Positions 12,249-23,102 of a stretch of DNA of 64,000 nt are shown here, piece after piece. How positions within the stretch are numbered: the stretch's first letter is position 1; every line of letters begins with the position of its first letter. The notes under the pieces are model-generated. The model did not search any database, was not told the origin of the DNA, and worked only from the letters and a program-made list of their open reading frames with translations. Location of the stretch: positions 176,778,882-176,842,881 of the forward strand of contig CM069433.1 in assembly GCA_035610365.1 (NCBI GenBank), in the 5' to 3' direction. The position numbers and the translations under genes are program-made. The DNA is from Aquatica leii. Its lineage: Eukaryota; Arthropoda; Insecta; Coleoptera; Lampyridae.

Positions 12249-12305
12249 ATTTTAGTGGCCTGATGAAGTGCTCGCTGGCAGCACGAAACGTTGTCACAAA
12301 AATAG
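12249..12305 (+). other. Hammerhead-ribozyme-like motif (degenerate), Penelope-type
   Basis: CTGATGA at 12260, then a possible stem II (GTGCT...AGCAC) closing directly onto GAAAC, then GTTGTC. The core order CUGAUGA-stem II-GAAA-NUH is that of a hammerhead, and CCTGATGA...GAAACGTTG segments are typical of Penelope-like element termini. Stem I next to the core pairs poorly unless one C is extruded (GTGG with TCAC), so activity is doubtful. Confidence 0.45.
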
Positions 12306-12701
12306 TCTAAAGCGGTTTGTTTTGCCTTTCTTAAGTGATTACAATAAAAAAATTAATTTAATTTCTAATGTTTAACTTTATTATGAATCTATCATTATCA
12401 TAGTGACGTGTTAAGACACGATAAAGCAATTGTAGAGCGGTTTCATAATTACCAATACTTTGCTTGCTTGCTTTATGTCACAAGTATGATTTCTGTCTGT
12501 TGCAAACAATAAAATCGTATTGTAACAAAATTTAAAACTAATTTCTTTAAAACTAAGTACCTATTTACACGATTTACAACAAAATTTTATAAACTAATTA
12601 AATCTAACGATATTTAAGATGAACAACTTACATTAATTTATATGTTCACTCGAAAAACAATGTCCGCGGATAACTTTGCACTTGCTTATCTAAACTGATG
12701 T

Positions 12702-13390
12702 TTGCTTATGTCAACAACACTTGAGGAGGATCTCGGTTTTATACTGCGTAAGCTAAAAGAAGAATATACAAAATCAGGATTAGAAATAAATTTTACGAAA
12801 ACAGAATACCTGGTGACATCACAAGAAAAAAAAGGAGACCTACTATTAGTAGACGAAAACACCAAAACAAAAGAAGTAGAAAAGTTTAAATACCTAGGAT
12901 ACACTATAACAAAAAATACTAGAACGGAAGAGGAGATAAAAAAATAGGTTGGGACAGACACGAAAATGTATAAGACAACTCCACCCAATCATATGGAATA
13001 AGGACATTAGAAGAAATACAATACCATGGTACAAAGCATTGTGACATACGGAGCAGAGAATTGAATCATAAATAAAAGAAATCGAAGTAAAATAACAGTA
13101 GTGGAAAAGGAACATTGGAGAAGGTGCTGTGGAGTTACGTGATTGGACAGAATAAGCAATGATGAAATCAGACATAGAATGAATGTGCAGAGAGATACGC
13201 TCAACTACATAGAAGAAAAAAGACTCCAATGGTACGGACACGTCAGACAATGTAGCAACAGCAGATGGATAGAGTGACGGACTGGAGCCCCATAGAAGAA
13301 AAAGAGGAAGACCAAGGAGATCATGGAGAGACGAAGTGGATGAAGCAATGGGAAATAGAAACATTGGGGATGGAGAATGGAACAACAAAA
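12702..13390 (+). pseudogene. Non-LTR retrotransposon, C-terminal part of RT polyprotein
   Basis: An open frame from 12702 to 12947 gives a segment like the end of an RTE-type RT: GLEINFTKTEYLVTS and KFKYLGYTITKN. Downstream, with frameshifts and stops, appear the usual C-terminal landmarks: a CCG-containing WRRCCG-like block, QWYGHVR-like residues, and RKRGRPRRSWRDEVDEAM. The same tail occurs in the element at 19.5 kb. The upstream RT and endonuclease are missing, so this is a 5'-truncated insertion, normal for target-primed retrotransposition. The element family is inferred by resemblance. Confidence 0.75.
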
Positions 13391-13429
13391 CAAACGTAAA
13401 GAATCCAGCATATATATACAACACTTAAC

Positions 13430-14265
13430 ACGACGTGGTATTTATTCTCACTGGTCACGTGCATTAAACACTATTTATTTAGACCGATTCTTCACACTTC
13501 CGACGCGTTTATACTTCTGATTGGATTTGGATACCTTTTATATTTCACTTTATCTACTTCGAGAACATTCGGGTAATTACATCGAATCATCTTAAATGAT
13601 TTTTAGCTTCTGGAATAGTACACAGTGTGTCTTTTTAAAATACATTAGAAATTACCAAGTTTACAGTAAATTAAGGTTAATGACTACTGCATAAAACGTA
13701 TCCTAATAATGAATGTACACATTACCTTTGAAGGTAATTAAAAAATCATTTTTTAAATTATTCAAATACTGATGAATTTGATTCTTACATTAAGACTTTT
13801 AAATGTTGTTTTTTAATCGTTTTTACGCATCGGTTATAAGGTAGGAAGGAAAACAATTTATTTTTTATTGTACTAATAATTAGAAAGTTTTCTTATTAAA
13901 CACAATTTGTTACAAACTTTTTTGTTACAACGGGCCCTATTGGTAACAACCATGTAATCTAAGATATTGGCGAGTGGGCATAGTTGTAAATACTGTAATA
14001 GCAAAAGAGAAAAGTAGGCACCACTCCGTTGTACTGGAAATAATCTTTGGCTTGGAGATACCAAGTGTACATATAAAATTGTCGTCCAAGAAATAGGATA
14101 AAAGCAAACAATCATCAACGAGAAAACGAACAACTTTGTGCGAATAAATCTTAAATATCCAAGTAGTGGGGTCCGCGTACCAGTGACGTGCAAAAATTTT
14201 ATTGAATCACAAACATGTACAATGCTCATACAAATGACGCGTATCAAATTTGCTTTTCTACTAAA
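13430..14265. other. No gene recognised
   Basis: AT-rich spacer between the RT tail and the mariner remnant. The 124-residue minus-strand frame at 13873-14247 has no recognisable domain and is hydrophobic and irregular; I treat it as chance. Confidence 0.4.
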
Positions 14266-14267
14266 TA

Positions 14268-15287
14268 GAGGGCGGTCTGACGGAAGAAATGCTTTTCAAA
14301 GGTTGGTAACACATTCGTTACAATGATTCTGTTGCTAAGTTTTACCATCTTTCTGATCTTTGCTGATGTCAAAAGTTGATGGATATTGTACGAAACTTTG
14401 CGTAATCGCTATAATTTAGTTGTTGATGGCAGAGAAGTCGTAAAAATTGATGATCGCATACATTGTTTTATAAATTCTATTTTAAGAATCATGGTCAGGA
14501 ATTCGGTGTGAATTAGCTGACCTTGTATTCTGATTGTTAAATTAAAGTAAGGCAGTCTTTTGTGAACTATCGTGAAATAAAGACAATTATTTCTTACAAT
14601 ATGTTATGCTTTATACTCATTTAAGGAAAACTGTTTTCGTATTGTGTAAATATATGGAGAAAAAAATGGGCTTTAATTAAACATTACTTTTTACATAGAA
14701 AACATTAATAAACCGAAATATTATCGTGAATGTGCTCCATTTCATGGAATGCAGTATGGGTGCTGCGTTTGCTTAATGCTGATCAAATCGTGCTTGCATA
14801 AAAACTTCAGAACAATGTTTGACTATCTTCAACGTAATCCAAAAAATTTTTTCCGTTGATTGATGACACCAAATGAAATCTGAATACACCATTATACTCC
14901 AGAAACAAAAATACAGCTGAAACAATAGACTTCTATTACGAAACATACCTCCAAAAAAGCAAAAACCGTTTTTTGGTCAATGCAGTCATCGACACTGTTT
15001 TTTGGTATTTCAAATACTATAATTGGTCATTATTATACTTCATGCCAAACGAAAAAAGTGAAGAAAAGGGCGTTGTTCCATCATGATAATACAATTTCCC
15101 ATTCAACTGCGGTTTAGCGGAAGTTTAACAAGAAAATTTCTTATCGGAGACAAATGCATCTTTTGAAGCGTTTTTGAAACATCAAATTAGTTAAAATTAA
15201 GAGAAGATTATATTAAAAATAAAATATATTTTTTACAGTAAAATATTTTTTTTATTGAAAGGTAACTATTCTGTCAAACTGCCTTCG
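14268..15287 (+). mobile_element. Decayed mariner element
   Basis: About 1.02 kb bounded by TA on both sides (14266-14267, 15288-15289) with matching imperfect inverted ends: GAGGGCGGTCTGACGGAAG on the left and, inverted, GAAGGCAGTTTGACAGAATA on the right. The inside holds a degraded mariner transposase. Full-length mariners are ~1.3 kb, so some internal sequence is lost. Confidence 0.7.
14735..15165 (+). pseudogene. Mariner transposase remnant
   Basis: With several frame changes the plus strand retains mariner landmarks in order: RLLNADQ, SEQCLTIFN, a DETWIHHYTPE-like block degraded to IDDTK..NLNTPLYSR, then VFW and a VLFHHDN-like second aspartate block followed by a SHSTAV-like stretch. 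Mariner transposases cut and paste their element using a DD34D triad. Here the frame is broken repeatedly and the third Asp region is not readable, so it is dead. Confidence 0.7.
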
Positions 15288-15460
15288 TATATGTATGACG
15301 CTAATTTCTAATTTTGAAAAATTATATGTAAATCTTAATCACTAAATTGTAATCAACTAGCATGCGTATTTATCCAAAATAATGCTTTTTTTGTTTAGAG
15401 CAATGGTTTCCAATGTTCTATAAAAAAAATTATTTAAAAATCTTTGAATATTGTTTTAAA

Positions 15461-15622
15461 CCTAATCCAGTGTATTGGAATCCTGGATAATGTTATCAGT
15501 CGGGTAATGTTATCAGTTTATTAAAAATGGGACGTATGCATAGAAAAAACATCGTTTATAGTAATCATAATTTTAGTTGATGTTATCAATTTGCTTCTCA
15601 TGTTTGTTTCTATGCATGAAAC
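15461..15622 (+). repeat. Direct repeat copy A, pogo-like terminus
   Basis: Matches 16480-16620: CCAGTGTATTGGAATCCTGG, GATAATGTTATCAGT, a GGTAATGTTATCA block, CGTTTATAGTAATCATAATT and TTTGTTTCTATGCATGAA. The start resembles pogo/Tigger-type ends (CAGT...). The two copies are in the same orientation about 1.02 kb apart, so they are not the two ends of one element. Confidence 0.6.
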
Positions 15623-15830
15623 TTATTTTGCATGAATTCTTTAATCAAAGTTTATTTGGTGCATGTGAAATTAAAAATTTTTTTGTTTACTTGCACAAGT
15701 AATGTTGGATTTCTTTTTCTCTGTAAATTAATATGGTCTGAAGTCTGATTATCAGTTACCGCCAGAGTGCGACTATATACTGTCTAAAATTAGCATGCGC
15801 CGAAAGTCAATCCACTTACTAACTTATCTT

Positions 15831-16121
15831 CAGTGTTGTTGCCAATTGCAGTCGAATTCCGCAAAATATGGGTATTTTATGTAGTTGTGGATATTTGGTG
15901 GGTATTACAAATTGTTGTGGAATTTTGTGGAATATCCTGTATGAGCCTATTTTTTATAATCTGTATCAGTTTTGTGGCGTGTTAGCATGTATACCAACAA
16001 ATCAAATTCATAGTACCTAAAAATAAGAAAACAAATTTTAATTTTGTTGTAATTGTAAGTAAAATTGTGGAATTTTTAGAAATTGTGCGGGAAATGGCAA
16101 TAAAGTCCGTTGGCAACACTG
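15831..16121. mobile_element. hAT-type MITE (291 bp)
   Basis: Terminal inverted repeats CAGTGTTGTTGCCAA (left) and, inverted, CAGTGTTGCCAAC (right), flanked by a perfect 8-bp direct repeat CTTATCTT at 15823-15830 and 16122-16129. An 8-bp duplication with CA..TG ends is diagnostic of the hAT superfamily. There is no coding capacity; the inside is rich in TTGTGGAATTT-type repeats. Confidence 0.88.
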
Positions 16122-16479
16122 CTTATCTTAGTTGATGGAATCAGTTTTGTTTTAACACTTTGCAATAGCAAAACGCAATAAAGAGACATGATCTTAGCCT
16201 AAAAAAATAACATTTTACAATAATATAAATAAGTCAACAGAATACTACTGCGCAATTAAAAATTAGCTTTGTGCCAATAATTAAAATAATCAAAAACTTG
16301 GAAAAAATATTCAGGCCTTAATTTTTTACTTGAAGGTTCACGAACAGGTTTTGCTATAAGAAAAAGTTTGTGAGCTTAATAAGTATGGTAACTACTTATG
16401 TAGACGTTTACATTGCAGCATTGCATACAAAAACCGTTTTTTATTTTGATATAAAAGCAATGAGACCTCATTGTTAGAA

Positions 16480-16620
16480 CAGTCCACCCCGCTTATTGGA
16501 ATCACGGATAATGTTATCAGTTGAGTAATGTTATCACTATTACATAGAAAAATAATCGTTTATAGTAATCATAATTTTGGTTTACGTTTTCTTTTCAGGT
16601 TTGTTTCCATATATGAACAA
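16480..16620 (+). repeat. Direct repeat copy B, pogo-like terminus
   Basis: Second copy of the 15461-15622 repeat. It starts CAGTCCACCCCGCTTATTGG and goes on GATAATGTTATCAGTTGAG. The better-preserved start strengthens the comparison with pogo/Tigger ends. Confidence 0.6.
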
Positions 16621-16629
16621 TAACCTAAA

Positions 16630-19330
16630 AAGACATACTTGTTTTGCATATTTAGCTTTACTTTTGTAGTGTTATTTATTTATTTGAGTATTTTGACTGA
16701 CCTATGTAAAATTACCCCATCTGTATATACGTTTTCTTCGAGAGTTGTCTGGAAAGTTCTTGCAGTTATTAAAATATCAACTTAATTTAACTACGTTTTA
16801 TATGATAATATTATTTTGTATTTATTTTTATTTCTACCTTAACTCTTAATGCGACAGGTCCGGAATTATCGATTTACTTTGCTCAAAATTTTAATTTTTT
16901 TAAATGTTTTATTAAATCTTTTATATTGTCATTTTTTGCTTGTATTGATATAATTTCACCTTTCTACTGCTTTCTAACCTTTAAACATTTGATTGTTTGT
17001 TTTTTTGAATATCAGATTTTGTTATTATTCGGTTATTGTTATTAAAAACCTTAATTCCAATGTGGTTCTATTAAGCGGCGTGTACTGTACATTGTACACG
17101 TAATAATTATCCTTAGTAAAAGTTATAATGAACCTAGATAAATACATAATTAATGAATATTAAATAAAGATAGTAATTTGCCGAGGTCTTTTTGGCTAGG
17201 TTTTGCTAAAATTATATTTGGCACAATTATTAAGCAGATTCAAATCGGTTTTTTTTATGTTAGGATTACTAGTTTATTAATCGAATTGAAGATTACAAAC
17301 CTGGAAAAATCATTAATATCTTATAATTCGTTTGAGCTTTTTTGATTAATTCTATAAACAACGATGAATTTTTGAGGTTGAATTGCTATTGGCGAATTTT
17401 TCAAAACTTTTGTTGGAATTGGTACATACCAGGCTCAGCATATTCTGTGATTATATGGAAGTATGCAACTTTGATTAGAAGGACCTGAGTATGAACTGAT
17501 CAGATTTGACAGGCACACAAAGCAAATTTATTCGAACTTGATGGATTTGAACTGCCATTTTTTTAATATTGACATCGTATATCATATGATTAATGAGTGG
17601 ATAAAAAATCATATTGAACTCTTTTTTATTGTATGTAGTGATATTCTATGATACTCCAATGTGTCAGGACCTCGGTCAGGACGCTTATGTTATCATTGGT
17701 TTACAATATAGAATTTATTGTACATTCGTACATTTTGTTATACATTACCGAAATTACAATAGCTTTTATTTTACTTGCAATTTTCCTAGTACAAAAACAA
17801 CACTGAAAATACATTTGTATTTTTAAAATATTATTATGTACAATTAGTATTAGTCAACGTAACACGTTGTTTACTATTTCTCACATTATTAACATTGTCT
17901 TTATTTTTTTTTACAGTTATACAATTAAGCTTTACACAATTTTGAGTTGAAAAAAACTTCTATCCATATTTAAAACAATGTTATCTAATGAATCTACACA
18001 AACGTTTTAAAGAACCATTAACTTTTGCACGACTTCTGTCTTAGTAATTCAATTTTGAAGTTATTTTATATAAAAGGTTTTTAGAAAGAGCCGTCTTAAT
18101 ATGTTAATTATGCTAATTTACGTTGCTAATTATTTATGTAAATGTTTAAACGCATCACAGTCATAATTTAAAATATAGCAGCTGATGTGCGTTAGTGAAA
18201 ACGAAACCAGATTATAAGCTAAAAATACTTTTCAGCATCGGTAGTTTTTTCTAGGTCGATATGGTAATTGAAAGCAGACGCTACTTGAAGATAAGGTGTA
18301 TTTTGCAGTAAACGTTTTAATTATAGATTTCTATAGTTTTTACGTGTGGTTTAAGAATTTTTTTTCTGTATAGGTAGATTAAGAAGCTAATCTGGGTTTT
18401 TGTGTGTATTAATATAAAAAAAGTAAAACTTCTGTAGGCACGATGTACCTTTGCGTTTGTCTGAAACTCGCATGTCTACCTGCACCTGAATAATGCTTTT
18501 TATAATACTAAAGTAGGGTTTTGTTCGTTTTACAACTAGCTCGAAACACCTGCACTCCTGAACCAAATAACAGGGCGGATATTACCTGTGCTTTAAAGTT
18601 CTGTCTGTTGAAGCACGTACAGTGATTAACAGTAATTAGATACTTCTAATTTTATAAATTACAGTAATGTATTTCTTGGCATATAGTATGTGTTAAAATT
18701 TTAATTCGTTTCATTTAATTCTAATTACTATTTTAATGTACCTATTGCTTGAAACTTTTCAGTATTTGCACTAAACGTTTGGCAACGTTTCATATTTGAA
18801 ATATAGTAATTGGTTTTGTTCTAACTGTATATTTTTGACTTGGATATCTTTTAAATGACTTTCATTTTAATTTCCTTAACAGTTATTTATGGATTACGCT
18901 GATTCTGTAGATGTTAACAATTAATCACTAATTGTTTTTCACACCTAGAAAATTATTTATAAACATAACAATAGATACGAATTAGATTAATGACTATAGA
19001 ATTTAATTAGTTTGACTAGAACCTTCTTGTTACAAAATAGTTTTGTTTAAAACTTTGTACGGTTCGTTGTATAGTGTCAGTCAAAAAGTAATCCTTTTAG
19101 GAAGGATAACGATAATCGTTTATTTCATTTCTATCTCGAAAGTTAACTTTGAGAAGTAAAATTTTTTTGCGGTAAATTTATAAGCTCATTTAGTAGCGAA
19201 TGCTTTTTATGTCGTATATTCATCATCTTTAAGATATTTTGATATAAGCGTGTTTTCATGCTTCTTTCTTGCTTAGTGTTTTAGTTTTAAAACCTTTTCA
19301 TGGGCTGTTTTTATTTTGTTTGTGCTCTGT
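16630..19330. other. AT-rich stretch, no gene recognised
   Basis: No supported gene, RNA or element ends. A 70-residue frame at 17614-17826 has no domain signature. Confidence 0.45.
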
Positions 19331-19441
19331 TATAAGGACCAGTGGCGGCTGGTGGTCAATCATACAAGAGGGTCATTTAAAAAAAACGCAATGATCGCAA
19401 AAAGGCTAAAAAACATTCTTACAGTAACGTGATTTATATTT

Positions 19442-19461
19442 ATATATATATATATATATAG
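19442..19461 (+). repeat. (TA)n microsatellite at RT element 3' end
   Basis: An AT-alternating run directly after the minus-strand RT element's 3' end (...AAGCCTCGC then TATATA). RTE-type elements commonly end in a short microsatellite rather than poly(A). Confidence 0.6.
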
Positions 19462-19475
19462 CGAGGCTTTGCAGC

Positions 19476-21092
19476 TCATTGCCGCTTCTCGCATCCCAGA
19501 TGCCACCTGTCCTTGTCATTCCAATCTCCTTCCTGTAGTTCTCTTTTTTCCATTTCCTTATTTACGTTCTTTATCCACTTCTTTCTTGGTCTGCCTCTTT
19601 TGTTTCTCTGAGGTGGGGTCCAATTCCATATTCTCATTGGTATTCTTTCAGGACTCATTCGGCGCAAGTGCCCATACCACTTCAACTGTTTTTCATATAT
19701 GTTTTCCACAATAGTACTCTTAGCGGACATTCTTCTTCTAATATCTTCATTCCTAACATGTTCTTGCAGCGTTAAGCCACAGCATCTTCTCCAGTACGAC
19801 ATCTCCGCTGACAGTAGTTTCTGTTCACTGTTTTTGTTCATGACCCACGTCTCCGACCCATAAGTCATTACTGACTCTATCATTGTTTTATAAATATTTT
19901 GTTTTGTTTTCACTGTAAAATTTTTATTCCACAGGACAGGATGCAGTGCTCTTGTCATGTTTTTGCCTCTACCTATCTTCTTCATTATGTCTTGGTCATC
20001 TCTTCCATCGTCGCAGATTGTGACCCCCAGATAATCATAACGCTTTACTCCCTTTATAATTCCAACTATCTAGCTCCATGTCTGCTCCCTGCTCCTCCTA
20101 TTACCATATATTGCGTCTTTTCTTTGTTTACCTCTAATCCCCAATTTTTATACTCTTCTATGAGTTTATTAAGCATATAAGTCATATCTTGACAGTCTTC
20201 CGCCATGACAATTTGGTCGTCTGCAAACAGGATAGTGTGTATTTGGCTGTCATTTAGCCATACCCCATTGTTCTACACTTCCTACTCCAGTGTTTTAGGC
20301 TTCACTTAGATAGATGTTGAAAAGGGTTGGGGAGAGGCAGCAACCTTGCTTTACACCTTTGGTTTGCCGAAATGGAGCTGATGTTTCGTTTCCGATTTTG
20401 GCTACAGTTTGGTTTTCTCTGTATATTGTTTTGACTGCATTTATGTAGATATTGTTAATGCCCACTTTCTTTAGGGTGGTCCATAACTTTCGAAGGGGAA
20501 CAGAATCGAATGCTTTTTTTAAGTCTATGAAAGTTACATGGAGGTCTCTTCCTTTTGCCAGACTTTTCTCTGTTAGGTGTCTTAGAGTGAATATGTTATC
20601 TATGCAGGATCTTCCTGCTCTGAAACCACTCTGTTCTTCAATTTCATTAAACTGACTTTCTATTCTGATTTTAAGTATCTTCCCATATAGTCTCCCCACA
20701 TTGTATATGGAGCTGATATGTGAAATTTTCCAGTCGTTAGGTATATTTTCACCTTTCAGGCATCTGTTGAATATAGTGCAGATTATTTCTAGAGCTCCTG
20801 TTGTAGCATGTTTTAGTAGACCTGGTCCTGGTGCTTTATTATTTTTCATTTGTCCTAGGACTTTTTTTAGTTCCTCCAACGTGATGTCTTCTACGTCCGC
20901 CGTTATCTCTTCTTCCGCGTTTAAGCGTGTGTCGAGGTATTCTTTTCGGTTTTCTGTTAGCAGTTCGCAGTAATATTCTTTCCATAGTTCCGTTTTTATG
21001 GGATTTATTTTTTTTGTCTCAGTTGTGTTTTTTCTTAAGCTGTTTATTGTTTTCCAAGCTTCTCTAGACCTAGACTCTCCTATTATATTTAA
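19476..21092 (-). pseudogene. RTE-like non-LTR retrotransposon RT, 5'-truncated and broken
   Basis: Minus-strand RT. Frame 1 (21098-20295) carries NNKAPGPGLLKH, VGRLYGKILKIRIESQFNE, EEQSGFRAGRSCIDNIFTL, TFIDLKKAFDSVPL (motif A), and TKGVKQGCCLSPTLFNIY (motif B). A shifted stretch near 20200 restores ILFADDQIVMAEDC (motif C, FADD). Frame 2 (19985-19476) gives the C-terminus with WRRCCG, QLKWYGHLRRM and RNKRGRPRKKW. Small internal deletions fall after APGPG and before VGRLYGK, compared with related elements. The upstream endonuclease is lost at the 5' truncation near 21092. The active-site residues survive but the frame does not. Confidence 0.85.
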
Positions 21093-21699
21093 GATCAATT
21101 ATGTTAAAGATTTAAGATATTTGTCTATAATTACAATTACCAAAATAATCAATAACAACCTCATTAAAATTTACAATGATTTTTCAATGCTTAGCATAGA
21201 AATGCACATCTTTCTTGTCTCAAAATATTGCCAATTGCGTAGAAATGTTTGAATTCTTTTTAACACAGAGAAATATCGTTCTCTTTCCACTGTAGTCGTA
21301 TGTAAAGTCAATCAATTGTTATATTTAATATAGTTTGTGTTCAAAATGCCTTACGTAGGCTTGTCCGAAGTTCATAGGGGAAGAATTATTACTCTTGTTG
21401 AGCAGGGAATGTCACAGAGGCACATAGCAGCAGCAGTTGGTGTGTCTCAGGGTATTGTTTCTAAAACTCATACAAGATTTTTGGAATTGGGAACACTGAA
21501 GAACAGACCTAGACAAAGTCGTCGCAGAGTGACTACTGATGAACAAGAGCGATATTTAGCTCAAATAGCTAGAAGAAATCCAACCTCTTCTATTCCGGCC
21601 CTCAAAAGGCAACTTGTGCAGGCTACAGGTATTGGTGTTTCTCTTGAAACAGTACGAAAGAGACTTCGTGCCCGAAATTTATTTAGCAGGACTGTAGTG

Positions 21700-23102
21700 A
21701 TGTGGAGTGGGTAAATATCCAGTGGGTAGGTAAATATTTTTTGGGTATTTACCCTGGTATTTACCCGAGGTCTGGGTAAATACCTAAAAACTGGGTATTT
21801 AAGAAAAATTATCGTTGATCAATTTTTATATTAAGCTGAAGTATATATTAATTTTATATATAACGTAAGTTTGTCTCACGCACAATATAGACAAAATTTG
21901 ATTTGCTACCGTTTAGAAAAGTAAACAAATTAATTTAAGTATTATTAAAAAAAATGACCAATAGGTACCGAAGAAATAATTTTTTTCCTGAAAAAAAACA
22001 AACTTTTTAACACTGTTGTAGTAAAGAACAGTAAACAAACTGTAATTTAAATTTGGTGAAACTGAGAACAAAAATAAATTCAAGATAAAGTTATCGCGTT
22101 ACGTGAGTTATTTACTTCATTGTTCTAGGAATTTCATATTTGTTCCAAGTATTTTGGTTAAAGTATCCCCACACTTTTGCACATAACACTATAAAAATTT
22201 AGTTGAATGTAGTAATGAAAAAAAGCTGAATTTACAAAAACAAGTAGTATATACTTCCTTAAAAATTTTCTCGCAATGTCATGTTTAATTTTCATTTAGT
22301 TCTTGTTTTGATTTATTGAATAGTAAATGTGAATAAGTGAAAAGTGAAAAAAAACAGCTTGGAACTTTGTTATTGTTAAAAAAGATAAAAGTGTTCAATG
22401 TACGTACTGCAATGCTGAGTACAAACATGTCAATGTAAAGAAAATGGAGAAACTTATATGAAAGAATTTTCAGCACTTTTAATTTGACTCACAGTAAAAA
22501 AAAGAAACCGTTTAACATCTAAAAGAGCAGCTAAACTCACATATGTATCATATAATTGGAAGATTATGCATGTAACCAGGAGACAATGGCAAAGAAACAA
22601 AAAAAGAAGACTAACGAAAAAAATCCAACACAAGAAAAAGAAAATTTACAATTATTTACAACTGAAGAAAATTACACAGAAACAAATAATTTGTGCAGTT
22701 TGTCTGATAAGTCAAACTCTGAGTCTCATTATGAAACATCTGAATCTGATTCAGATTAATGTTAAAATTAGAATTATAAACGATCTTTATTTAAATTTAA
22801 CTAAATACATTAATACTCTTTTACGCATTGTGACTAGAAAAAAAGTATTTTATGTAAAATCCATGATGCATTTTTATTTATTATGTTTGTTTTTTATTAC
22901 TTTAGTTTTATGCAATTAAAAAATTGTTGAACGTTTATAAATTCTAATTTTCGTTACCATACCTTACACGCTTACACCAATTCATCTGTTTTGAGTAGTT
23001 AAAAGTAAATACCTAGGTAAATACCCGTTTTGGGTATTTACCCGGGTATTTACCTATGGTATTTACCCTTAAAAATAAATATCCGGGTAATTTACATCAC
23101 TA
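21700..23102 (+). mobile_element. hAT-like element inserted in the Tc1 gene
   Basis: The Tc1 reading frame breaks after ...NLFSR and resumes ~1.4 kb later. The ends match as inverted repeats: TAGTGATGTGGAGTGGGTAAAT on the left and, inverted, TAGTGATGTAAATTACCC on the right, both followed by GGGTATTTACCC-type subterminal repeats. AGCAGGAC / AGCAGGAG next to the ends is an imperfect 8-bp duplication. Exact left boundary is uncertain by 1-2 bases. It contains a BED-finger exon piece, which fits a hAT origin. Confidence 0.75.
22350..22759 (+). pseudogene. BED zinc-finger N-terminal fragment of a hAT transposase
   Basis: Translation around 22353-22461 reads TAWNFVIVKKDKSVQCTYC, then NAEYKHVNVKKMEKLI and a stop. 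Trp at the start and CxxC fit a BED zinc finger, the DNA-binding domain at the start of hAT transposases. A separate 67-residue frame (22556-22759) is Lys-rich then acidic (SDKSNSESHYETSESDSD) and could be a linker region of the same protein. The catalytic domain and dimerisation region are missing, so this is an internally deleted, non-autonomous copy. Confidence 0.6.

Noticed and set aside
12894..13424. 176-residue hydrophobic minus-strand frame
   Set aside because: Antisense shadow of the plus-strand RT C-terminus.
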